A stretch of 64,000 nucleotides of DNA. Origin: Actinokineospora diospyrosa (GTDB lineage Bacteria; Actinomycetota; Actinomycetes; Mycobacteriales; Pseudonocardiaceae). Where the stretch lies: contig NZ_JAMTCO010000007.1 in assembly GCF_024171925.1 (NCBI RefSeq), forward strand, positions 62,001-126,000. Reading direction: 5' to 3'. Both the position numbers and the translations under genes were made by a program. The notes beneath the pieces are model-generated. The model was not told the origin of the DNA. It did not search any database and was given only the letters and a program-made list of their open reading frames with translations. Shown in pieces: positions 26,449 to 34,339 of the stretch (position 1 is the stretch's first letter; the number at the start of each line of letters is the position of its first letter).

Positions 26449-26856
26449 GTGAACCTCGTGCCGCTCGCGCCCCTGGTGGCCGGCCTCCCGCTCCTCGTCC
26501 TGGGCTTCCTCGGCCTCACCGAGCGCCTCCCTCGCAACCGCTTCGGCGGCGTCCGCACCCCCGCGACCCTGCGCAGCCCCGAGGCGTTCCGCACCGCGAA
26601 CAAGGTCGCGGGCCTGCCCACCCTGGTCGCGGGCCTGGTCGGGGTGGTCGGCGCGGCAGCGGGTTTCGCCCTGGAGAGCACGGCCGCGGTCCTCACGGTG
26701 TCGGTCATCGCGGTGGTCGGCCTCGCCGTGATCACCCTGGCCGCGGGCGTCCTGGGCAACCGGGCCGCCGAGGCCGTGCCGGAGCCCAAGCCCGCACTGC
26801 CCGCTGGCTGCGCCGGCTGCCAGTGCGGCACCTGCGACGTGCTGACCCGCTCCTAG
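26449..26856 (+). CDS. SdpI-family membrane protein
   Basis: The 135-residue protein has three hydrophobic segments: residues 5-24 (LAPLVAGLPLLVLGFLGL), 55-75 and 80-102. The SdpI-family signature between the first and second is a short basic loop followed by GVRTPATLRSPEAFRTANKV. SdpI confers immunity to a secreted toxin in Bacillus; many actinobacterial members are of unknown role. An unusual soluble tail holds four cysteines (CAGCQCGTC, residues 122-130), a possible metal or redox site. The GTG start is leaderless. Its stop overlaps the end of the convergent pseudogene by 4 nt. Confidence 0.78.
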   Translation: MNLVPLAPLVAGLPLLVLGFLGLTERLPRNRFGGVRTPATLRSPEAFRTANKVAGLPTLVAGLVGVVGAAAGFALESTAAVLTVSVIAVVGLAVITLAAGVLGNRAAEAVPEPKPALPAGCAGCQCGTCDVLTRS

Positions 26857-27945
26857 GTCGGCTTGCGCACGAGACCCGTGTAGGCGGCGACGGCGAGCGT
26901 GGCCAAGCCCCAAACCAGCGCCTGGAGCACCCACAGCACGTAGGTGAACAGCTGTCCCCAGCGGGTGTCGGTGGCCAGGTCGCAGCGCGCCCGCAGCCCG
27001 GTGGCGCCGAGCGGTAGCCCGCGGTCGATGCCGAGACCGATCAACTCGGCGGTCGAGCACGGCACACCCACTTGCTGGACGCGCTCGGCCGCGAGGTGCC
27101 CCGGCCGAGTGGTCACCTGGCCAGCGACGTACCCCAGCGTCCCAGCCAAGGCGAGCACGACCACAAGGGCGACGACTAGCCGGTGTGCGCGGTAGCCGTA
27201 GTTGCCCAGCCAGCCCCACAGCCGGTGCCGCCACCTCGCCAGCCGCCCCCCGAGCGCCTCGGGCGCACGCCGCCGCAAGTCCTCCTGCTGAGCGATACGA
27301 GCGGCCCACGCTGGTTATCCACGCGTAGAGCCCCTGCAAGTCCACCTGACCGCCGACGGTCGCACCGAGCAACCACATCGCCGCAGAGTCCCCGTTGCCA
27401 TGGACGGTCGCGTCACTGAGGAAGAAGTGGCTGCCTACCCGTAGCCGATCACCGTTCAGGGCGCGGCCGTCGCTATTGGTGACGTCGGCGCGCTTGCAGT
27501 AGCAATCGCCGCCGATGTCGGCGTTGAACAGGCGCAGCGCCCCCCTTGGGACTGCGCGCAGTCACGACGCCTTCGCGCAGGAACAGATTCGCGCCGACTC
27601 GGACTCCGGCTAAGGCCCTTTCAGGTGGCTGTGCGAGAAGTCGACTTCGCCCAGGTGGGCATTACTGCATGAGACCCCTTCCGGGATCACGCAATGACGC
27701 ATGACCAGCCGCGTCAGTGTTCGGATGTCGTCTAGGTCCACCAGTCCGACGACCGTAGCGAGCTCGAGCCGCACACCCCGTGGGTCGAGCTCGCCGTGCA
27801 CCCCCAGCAGCAACTGCCTGATCAACTCCGCCCGCAGCTCCCCGGGCGGCGAGTCGACCGCCGCCCCGCTCCGGGCGGCGTCGACCACCGCCTGTTCGAA
27901 CGGGGTCAGCTCACCGAGGTCGGCCACACCGGCAGTGTCGATCAC
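26853..27945 (-). pseudogene. Decayed paralogue of the beta-helix membrane protein at 6125-8374
   Basis: The N-terminal part (27945-27610) reads LTPFEQAVVDAARSG, VMRHCVIPEGVSCSNAHLGE and so on, and stops at a TAG after HLKGP. A +1 shift restores ALAGVRVGANLFLREGVVTA. A second shift near 27540 restores ALRLFNADIGGDCYCKRADV and GATVGGQVDLQGLY. A third near 27310 leads into IAQQEDLRRRAPEALGGRLA and a two-TM C-terminus ending at 26853 (TYVLWVLQALVWGLATLAV). The order of domains matches the 749-residue gene, but about half of the beta-repeat region is missing. Frameshifts and deletion indicate a dead gene. Sequencing error could explain one shift but not the deletion. Confidence 0.7.
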
Positions 27946-27963
27946 TGCGGGTCCGGCGTGACA

Positions 27964-28536
27964 TCAGTTCTCCCGGACGTCGCCCGGGTGCGTGGCCAGT
28001 AGCGCCAGCGGCATGCCCTGGCGGCGCAGGACCCGGCCCCAGAGGTCTTCGTCCGCGGGCGCCACCACGTCACCTGGCAGGGCGGGGACCACGATCCAGT
28101 CGCCGCGGTCGATCTCGCCTGCCAGCTGGCCGACGTCCCAGCCCGAGTAACCGGCGAACACGCGCAGGCCGCGGAACTTGGGGGCCAGGGCGTCCGGATC
28201 GGCGTCCAGGTCGACCAGGGCCACCGGACCCCGCACGCCGATCAGGCCGCGGACGCCGTCGACGGCGACGCCGGTGCGCATGGCGGCGAGGCAGAGGGCG
28301 GTCTTCTGCTCGACCGGTCCACCCACGTAAACCGCACCCGGTTGGGTGACATGCGGGCCCCAGTTCGGGAGCACGTCGTCCACCGGGACGTCACTCGGTC
28401 GGTTCAAGACCACGCCTAGCGTGCCTTCGCCGCGGTGATCGATCACGTAGACCACGGTGCGGCGGAAGTTGCTGTCGAGCAGGCTGGGCGCCGCTACCAG
28501 CAGCGTCCCCGGTTCGACGTCGACATCGGACGGCAC
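27964..28536 (-). CDS. YqgE/AlgH family protein
   Basis: The 190-residue protein has the DUF179 pattern: PGTLLVAAPSLLDSNFRRTV at the start, VVYVIDHRGEGTLGVVLNRP, a YVGGPVEQ segment, and VFAGYSGWDVGQLAGEIDRG. The family is conserved and cytoplasmic; its molecular role is unsettled. The GTG at 28536 gives the family length; a longer in-frame opening to 28596 adds a non-conserved Arg-rich stretch. It is upstream of and co-oriented with the pseudogene, 18 nt apart. Confidence 0.88.
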   Translation of the reverse strand: MPSDVDVEPGTLLVAAPSLLDSNFRRTVVYVIDHRGEGTLGVVLNRPSDVPVDDVLPNWGPHVTQPGAVYVGGPVEQKTALCLAAMRTGVAVDGVRGLIGVRGPVALVDLDADPDALAPKFRGLRVFAGYSGWDVGQLAGEIDRGDWIVVPALPGDVVAPADEDLWGRVLRRQGMPLALLATHPGDVREN

Positions 28537-28734
28537 GACGACATGATCCCATCCGGAAGGGGACCGCCGGGACCGGAGTTGCCAACCCGGGAACATCCCG
28601 GCGGGTCCGCGCGTTGGATACAGCGGTCGGCGCCTTCGTGTCCCCCGGGCTCAACTAGAACCGCCTTCGTGGAATACCGCTCGGCTGGAGCCACGTCGCG
28701 CAACTCGCCGTGAGGCGACCGGGTGTCGGCCAGC

Positions 28735-28764
28735 GATGGGCGGCCCTTTCGGGGGCCGCCCATC
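28735..28764. terminator. Strong hairpin upstream of MFS gene
   Basis: GATGGGCGGCCC (28735-28746) and GGGCCGCCCATC (28753-28764) form a perfect 12-bp stem with a 6-nt loop. It lies immediately before the -10 element of the MFS gene. It may stop read-through from outside or act as a binding site. There is no U-tract. Confidence 0.5.
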
Positions 28765-28768
28765 CCTA

Positions 28769-28774
28769 TAGGCT
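28769..28774 (+). promoter_or_regulatory. -10 element of MFS gene
   Basis: TAGGCT (within TATAGGCT) lies 8 nt before the GTG at 28783. Confidence 0.45.
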
Positions 28775-28782
28775 CAGCCGTC

Positions 28783-30063
28783 GTGAGCACGGCCCGAACT
28801 GACCCCGAGCACGAGGCCCACCACGCCCGGATCGGGCCGCGGGCGCTCCTGGCTCGCGACGGGTTCCGCAGGCTCCTGTTCACCAGGTTCTCCGCGCAGT
28901 GGGGCGACGGCCTGTTCCAGGCGGGGCTCGCGGGCGCCGTGCTGTTCAACCCGGAGCGCGAGGCCGACCCGTTGGCGATCGCGGCCGGGTTCACCGCGCT
29001 GCTGCTGCCGTACTCCCTGATCGGCCCCTTCGCGGGCGCGCTCTTGGACCGGTGGGACCGCCGCCGCGTCCTTGTAGTCGCGAACATCCTGCGTGGGGCG
29101 CTCATCTTCACGGCAGCGCTATCAGTGGCCGCAGGGGCTGGCGGGACAACCCTGTTCACGCTGGCTCTAGTCACCATCGGAGTCAGCAGGTTCATCAATT
29201 CGGGTCTATCTGCGGCGCTCCCGCACGTTGTCCCGATCCGCAATCTGGTCGAAGCGAACGCGCTGGCGACGACTCTTGGCGCTGTCATCGCCGTCTTGGG
29301 CGCGGGTTGCGCGGTAGGGCTAAGGGCGATCTTCGGCGATCACAACATCGGCTCCGGTATCACTACCGCCGTCGCGTGCCTCGGTTCCGCCGGGTCGGCC
29401 TGGTTCGCGATCCGGTTCGCTAAAGGCGCGCTCGGACCCGACGAGGTCGACGAGCCCCCGCAGACCATGGTCGCTGTGGCGCGCGGCCTGTTCGACGGCG
29501 GTAGGGCCGCCGTCAAGACGCCCACCGTGTTCGCCGGGTTCGTCGCGCTGCTGGCCCACCGGACGGCGTTCGGCATCGCGCTGCTGCTGACCGTGCTGCT
29601 CGCCCGGTTCCGCTTCGAGGCGGGTCTGGGCGGGCTGAGCCAGGTCATCGCCCTGGTCGGGGTCGGCATCCTGCTCGCGGGCCTGGTCACCGCCCGGATC
29701 GTGGCCGCCATCGGCAGGCGCCGCGCCCTCGCCGCGGGCCTGCTGCTCGGTGGCGTCTCCATCGTCGGGTTCGGCCTGCCGCTGACCATGCCGACCACGC
29801 TCATCGCGGCCCTGCTGATCTCCTTCGCGGGCCAGCTCGTGAAGCTGTGCGTCGACGCGGCCGTGCAGCGCGACATCGGCGACGAGCTGCGCGGCCGGGT
29901 GTTCGCCCTCTACGACACCCTGGTCAACGTGGCCCAGGTCGTCTCGGTCGCCCTGGCCGCGCTGGTCGTGGCGCCGGACGGGGCATCACCCGGGCTGGTC
30001 CTCGCCGCCGGTGCCTGCTACCTCGTCGGGCTCGCCGGTTTCGCCCTGGCCAGCCGCGCCTAG
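28783..30063 (+). CDS. MFS transporter
   Basis: The 426-residue protein has about twelve hydrophobic segments. The loop between TM2 and TM3 carries the major-facilitator motif A (GALLDRWDRRRVLVVANILR). It resembles the MFS_3/enterobactin-exporter-like group. The family exports small molecules with proton exchange; its cargo is unknown. The GTG at 28783 is next to a -10 element, so the transcript appears leaderless; a GTG at 28723 would add 20 residues with no conservation. Its last 78 nt overlap the convergent CCA-enzyme gene. Confidence 0.88.
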   Translation: MSTARTDPEHEAHHARIGPRALLARDGFRRLLFTRFSAQWGDGLFQAGLAGAVLFNPEREADPLAIAAGFTALLLPYSLIGPFAGALLDRWDRRRVLVVANILRGALIFTAALSVAAGAGGTTLFTLALVTIGVSRFINSGLSAALPHVVPIRNLVEANALATTLGAVIAVLGAGCAVGLRAIFGDHNIGSGITTAVACLGSAGSAWFAIRFAKGALGPDEVDEPPQTMVAVARGLFDGGRAAVKTPTVFAGFVALLAHRTAFGIALLLTVLLARFRFEAGLGGLSQVIALVGVGILLAGLVTARIVAAIGRRRALAAGLLLGGVSIVGFGLPLTMPTTLIAALLISFAGQLVKLCVDAAVQRDIGDELRGRVFALYDTLVNVAQVVSVALAALVVAPDGASPGLVLAAGACYLVGLAGFALASRA

Positions 30064-31488
30064 CCCCTGGGCGCGCGCCCAGGACAGCAGCGCGGCCACC
30101 GCGTCGTCGTACTCCAGCGGCCCCTGGTCCAGGCGCAGTTCCTTCAGGAACGACCAGGCCTTGCCCACCAGCGGGCCCGGCGGGATGTCGAGCAGCCGCA
30201 TGATCTCGTTGCCGTCGAGGTCCGGCCGCACCCGGGCCAGGTCCTCGTCGGCGGCGATCCGGGCGATGCGCTCCTCGAGCCCGTCGTAGGTGCGCTGCAG
30301 CGCGCTGGCCTTGCGCCGGTTGCGGGTGGTGCAGTCGGCCCGGACCAGCTTGTGCAGCCGGGGGAGCAGCTCGGCGCCGTCGGTGACGTAGCGGCGCACC
30401 GCCGAGTCGGTCCACTCGCCCTTGCCGTAGCCGTGGAAGCGCAGGTGCAGGAACACCAGCCGGGACACGTCCTCGGTGATCTCCTTGGAGTACCGCAGCG
30501 CCCGCAAGCGCTTGCGGACCAGCTTGGCGCCGACGACCTCGTGGTGGTGGAAGCTCACGCCGCCGCCGGGCACGTGCCTGCGGGTGTCGGGCTTGCCGAT
30601 GTCGTGCAGCAGCGCGGCCAGCCGCAGCACCAGGTCCGGGCCGTCCTGCTCCAGGGCGATCGCCTGGTCGAGCACCACGAGCGAGTGCTCGTAGACGTCC
30701 TTGTGCTGGTGGTGCTCGTCGATCTCCAGCCGCATCGCGGGCACCTCGGGCAGCACGTGCGCGGCCAGCCCGCTGTCCACGAGCAGCTCGACGCCGAGCC
30801 GGGCGTGCGCGCCGCAGATCAGCTTCGACAGCTCCGCCTGCACCCGCTCGGCGGTGATCCGCTCGATCTCCCCGGCCATGTCGTGCAGCGCGGCGATGAC
30901 CCGGGGCGCGCAGGTGAAGCCGAGCTGGCTGACGAACCGCGCGGCGCGCAGCATCCGCAGCGGGTCGTCGGCGAAGGACTCCTGCGGGGTGGCTGGCGTG
31001 TCGAGCAGGCGGTTGGCGAGCGCGTCGAGGCCGTTGTGCGGGTCGATGAACTGCTTGGTCGACAGGTCGATCGCCATCGCGTTGACGGTGAAGTCGCGGC
31101 GCACCAGGTCGGCCTCGATGGAGTCGCCGAAGCGGACCTCGGGGTTGCGGCTGACCCGGTCGTAGGCGTCGGAGCGGAACGTGGTGATCTCGCACTGCGC
31201 GCCGTGCTTGGCCGCGCCGACCGTGCCGAACGCGATGCCGGTGTCCCAGATCGCGTCCGCCCAGCCTGTGATGATCTTCATGATCTCCGGCGGCCTGGCG
31301 TCGGTGGTGAAGTCGAGGTCGTTGCCCAGCCTGCCCAGCATGGCGTCGCGGACGCTGCCGCCGACCAGGTAGAGCCGGTGCCCCGCGGCGGCGAAGCGGG
31401 TGGCGAGGTCATCGGCGACCGGCGAGACCCGCAGCAGTTCGACGACGGCGTTGCGCGCGGCATTGGTGGTGGCGGACGTTCGAGACAC
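29986..31488 (-). CDS. CCA tRNA nucleotidyltransferase / PcnA-type enzyme
   Basis: The 500-residue class II nucleotidyltransferase has the core GGSVRDAMLGRLGNDLDF (GGSxRD and the catalytic DxD, residues 43-60), an RRDFTVNAMAID segment and an RNA-binding helical region. An HD-domain (LLHDIGKPDTRRH, near residue 293) follows, then a C-terminal low-complexity tail. It matches mycobacterial PcnA (Rv3907c class) and adds CCA to tRNA 3' ends. The GTG start at 31488 is divergent from the NUDIX gene, the same pairing as in mycobacteria. Its 3' end overlaps the MFS gene by 78 nt. Confidence 0.93.
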   Translation of the reverse strand: MSRTSATTNAARNAVVELLRVSPVADDLATRFAAAGHRLYLVGGSVRDAMLGRLGNDLDFTTDARPPEIMKIITGWADAIWDTGIAFGTVGAAKHGAQCEITTFRSDAYDRVSRNPEVRFGDSIEADLVRRDFTVNAMAIDLSTKQFIDPHNGLDALANRLLDTPATPQESFADDPLRMLRAARFVSQLGFTCAPRVIAALHDMAGEIERITAERVQAELSKLICGAHARLGVELLVDSGLAAHVLPEVPAMRLEIDEHHQHKDVYEHSLVVLDQAIALEQDGPDLVLRLAALLHDIGKPDTRRHVPGGGVSFHHHEVVGAKLVRKRLRALRYSKEITEDVSRLVFLHLRFHGYGKGEWTDSAVRRYVTDGAELLPRLHKLVRADCTTRNRRKASALQRTYDGLEERIARIAADEDLARVRPDLDGNEIMRLLDIPPGPLVGKAWSFLKELRLDQGPLEYDDAVAALLSWARAQGLGAAGQGETGEPDEVAGTGGEDQPG

Positions 31489-31555
31489 GGTGGACGAGCG
31501 TAACCGCTGCGCCGCGCCCCGGGTCTCACGCCCGTCCCCGCTGAGCCGTTCGCAC

Positions 31556-31561
31556 TACCAT
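31556..31561 (+). promoter_or_regulatory. -10 element of NUDIX gene
   Basis: TACCAT is followed by 7 nt and the ATG at 31569; leaderless transcript likely. Confidence 0.5.
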
Positions 31562-31568
31562 CGCGAGC

Positions 31569-32117
31569 ATGCCCCCGTCGTCCGGCAGGTCCCGAGGTGC
31601 CCGCTCCGGGCGCCGGTTCCGCCGACGCGGCCGCCGGTTGACCACGGTGGACGAGACCTCGGCAGGCGGGCTGGTCGTCGACCCGGCCACGCACACCGTC
31701 GCGCTGATCGGGCGGCTCGACCGGCGCGGGCGGTTGCTGTGGTCGCTGCCCAAGGGGCACATCGAACCGGGGGAGACCCCGGAGCAGACCGCGGTGCGCG
31801 AGGTCGCCGAGGAGACCGGCATCGACGGGGAGGTGATCCGCCCGCTCGGCACCATCGACTACTGGTTCATCGCCGACGGCACCAAGCGGATCCACAAAAC
31901 CGTCCACCACTTCCTGCTGCGGGCCTACTCTTTCGAGCTGTCCGACGAAGACCTGGAGGTGACCGAGGTCGCGTGGGTGGCGCTCGAGGAGTTGGACGAC
32001 CGGCTCGCCTATGCCGACGAGCGCCGTCTGGTCCGCAAGGCCAGGCAACTACTCTCCGAGCATCCGCTCTCACCCGATCCGGTTGAGCGAGACCTACCAG
32101 AAGTTGGACGGGCCTGA
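31569..32117 (+). CDS. NUDIX hydrolase (MutT4-like)
   Basis: The 182-residue protein has a complete Nudix box at residues 63-85: [11 protein letters not shown], then [10 protein letters not shown], fitting GX5EX7REUXEEXGU. It hydrolyses a nucleoside diphosphate-X compound; the family includes nucleotide-pool sanitising enzymes. The first 24 residues are a basic extension ([17 protein letters not shown]) seen in the actinobacterial orthologues. In mycobacteria the equivalent gene is mutT4 (Rv3908), divergent from pcnA and followed by the same DUF6049-type gene, exactly as here. Confidence 0.92.
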   Translation: MPPSSGRSRGARSGRRFRRRGRRLTTVDETSAGGLVVDPATHTVALIGRLDRRGRLLWSLPKGHIEPGETPEQTAVREVAEETGIDGEVIRPLGTIDYWFIADGTKRIHKTVHHFLLRAYSFELSDEDLEVTEVAWVALEELDDRLAYADERRLVRKARQLLSEHPLSPDPVERDLPEVGRA

Positions 32118-32138
32118 CCCGATGCCTGGAGAGAAGCC

Positions 32139-34313
32139 GTGACCACTCGACTGCGCCGCGCCGGTTTCGCGGCGCTGGCCGCCGTCTGCGCTGTGCTCGG
32201 CGCGCCGCTGACCGGCCAACCCGCCGCGGCGGAGGCAGCGACGCGGTTGCGCGTCGACCTGGACCAACTGGCGCCGCGGGTGGTGGAGTCGACCACCCAG
32301 TCGGTGACCATCAGCGGACGCATCACCAACTCGGGTGACCGCCGAGTGGACAAGATCGAGGTCCGCTTACAGCGCGGCGAGGTGCTCGACACCGAGGCCG
32401 GGCTGCGCGCGGCGCTCACCGAACCGCAGCGCACCGACGCGGTGAGCCGCCCGCTGGTCAGCTCGGCGTTCCAGCCGATCACCGCCGCGCTCGACCGCGG
32501 GCAGAGCGCGGCGTTCACCATCACCGTGCCGGTCAGCGCCGAGAAGGGCGCGCTCAAGCTGGACAAGCGCGGCGTCTACCCGCTGGTCCTCAACTTCAAC
32601 GGCGTACCCGACTACGGCCGTGCGGAACGAGTCGGCGCGCTAAGCACGCTGCTGCCGGTGCTGGCCGTTCCCGGCGGCGGGCCTGCCGTGCCGCCCGCGG
32701 AACCCACCCAGCTCGGCGTGCTGTGGCCTCTTATCGACGAGCGCCCACGCCGGGTCGAGACCCCGACCGACGGCAGCCGCACCGTGTTCGCCGACGACGG
32801 CCTCGCAGCGTCGCTGTCGAGCGGGCGGCTGTTCACCCTGGTCGACACCGTGCGCAACGCGGCAGCCGAGAACGCCTCGGCGCTGCGGTCGCTGTGCTTC
32901 GTGATCGACCCGGACCTGCTCGCCACCGTCGTGGAGATGTCGTCCGGGTACCTCGTGCGCGCCGCCGACGGCTCGGTGTTCCAGGGCAGCGGCGCTCGGA
33001 CCGCCCAGCTCTGGCTCGACCGGGTGAAGGAGCTGACCCGCGGCCAGTGCGTGATCGCGCTGCCCTACGCCGATGTCGACCTCGCCGCCCTGTCGCGCGC
33101 CAACACCGGCAGCCTGGTCGACATCGCCCTCGGTGAGACGGCCTCGGTCGAGGCCATCCTCGGCACCAAGCCGCTGACCAGCACGATCTGGCCGGACGGC
33201 GGCACCCTCGACAGCCGCACCCTGGCGACCCTCGCGGCCAGGGGGCGCACCACGGTCATCGCCGACGCGACCCGGGTGCGCGACGCAGCGGGCGAGTTCC
33301 CCTACGCGCTGGGCACGAACCTGCGCGCGATCCCGTACGACCAGCTCGTCGCGTCCTCGCTGGCGCCCAAGACCCCGGTCGACGACTCCGGCGTGAAGAC
33401 CTCGTCCATCCAGAACGGCCTGGCGACCCTGGTCTTCCGCGGCGGCTTCCAGACCACCCCGGGTCAGCCGGTGCTGGTCGCCCCGCCGCGCCGGTGGAGC
33501 GCGACCGCGGCCGAGCTGACCGTGTTCCTGCAGACCATGTGGTCGCTGGAGAGCCAGGGGTTCATCGACCCGCTCGGCCTCGACGGCCTGGTCAGCGGTC
33601 CCGACCACGGCACGGCTGGCGCGCTGGAGTACTCGGCGACCGACAGCGCCGCCGAGGTGCCCGCCCCGGCGACCGCCGAGATCGCCAAGGTCGACGCGGT
33701 GCAGCGGGACCTGGTGGAGAACGTGCTCTTCGAGGACGACACCCGCCAGGTCGACCCGGCCGACCTGGTCAAGCCGATGCGCTACGCGCTGGTCCGGGCC
33801 GGGTCGAGCGCCTGGCGCGGCGACCCAGAGCGGGCCAAGCGGGCCACCAGCGCGGTGACCGACCAGCTCAACGCCCTGCTCGCGCAGGTGTCGGTGACCG
33901 ACCCGGGGCGCCCGCTGTCGCTGGCCTCCAAGGACAGCCCGCTGCCGGTGTTCATCACCAACGGCCTCCCGGTCACCGTCCGCGCGAAGATCAACGTCGG
34001 CGCCACCCCCGGGCTCAAGCCGGAGGAGGCCGTGGTCGTGCGCATCCCGGCCAAGGCGGGCATCCCGCGCTACCTGCCCGCCGAGGTCACCCGCTCCGGC
34101 CGCTTCACCGTCACCATCTGGCTCACCACCGACAGTGGGACCCTGCTCGGTAAGTCGTCCCGGTTGGAGTTGAACTCGACCTCGTACGGCAGCATCACCA
34201 TCGCGGTCACCGGAACGGCGGCCGGTGTGTTGGTGCTGCTCGTGGGTCTGCGGTTGGTCCGCCGGATCCGCGCGGCCGGGCGGGCCAGGGCGGCAGCCGA
34301 GAGCGACCTCTGA
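32139..34313 (+). CDS. DUF6049 family exported membrane-anchored protein
   Basis: The 724-residue protein has a signal peptide (FAALAAVCAVLGAPLTGQPA, residues 10-29), a long extracellular body and a single C-terminal TM (SITIAVTGTAAGVLVLLVGL, near residue 690) followed by a basic cytoplasmic tail. It is the positional equivalent of mycobacterial Rv3909, placed between mutT4 and murJ. The family has no proven biochemical role; co-location with MurJ suggests cell-wall assembly. The GTG start is 21 nt after the NUDIX stop, and murJ follows 26 nt later, so this is one operon. Confidence 0.88.
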   Translation: MTTRLRRAGFAALAAVCAVLGAPLTGQPAAAEAATRLRVDLDQLAPRVVESTTQSVTISGRITNSGDRRVDKIEVRLQRGEVLDTEAGLRAALTEPQRTDAVSRPLVSSAFQPITAALDRGQSAAFTITVPVSAEKGALKLDKRGVYPLVLNFNGVPDYGRAERVGALSTLLPVLAVPGGGPAVPPAEPTQLGVLWPLIDERPRRVETPTDGSRTVFADDGLAASLSSGRLFTLVDTVRNAAAENASALRSLCFVIDPDLLATVVEMSSGYLVRAADGSVFQGSGARTAQLWLDRVKELTRGQCVIALPYADVDLAALSRANTGSLVDIALGETASVEAILGTKPLTSTIWPDGGTLDSRTLATLAARGRTTVIADATRVRDAAGEFPYALGTNLRAIPYDQLVASSLAPKTPVDDSGVKTSSIQNGLATLVFRGGFQTTPGQPVLVAPPRRWSATAAELTVFLQTMWSLESQGFIDPLGLDGLVSGPDHGTAGALEYSATDSAAEVPAPATAEIAKVDAVQRDLVENVLFEDDTRQVDPADLVKPMRYALVRAGSSAWRGDPERAKRATSAVTDQLNALLAQVSVTDPGRPLSLASKDSPLPVFITNGLPVTVRAKINVGATPGLKPEEAVVVRIPAKAGIPRYLPAEVTRSGRFTVTIWLTTDSGTLLGKSSRLELNSTSYGSITIAVTGTAAGVLVLLVGLRLVRRIRAAGRARAAAESDL

Positions 34314-34339
34314 GCCGGGCTCAGGGCAGGGACGGGTTG

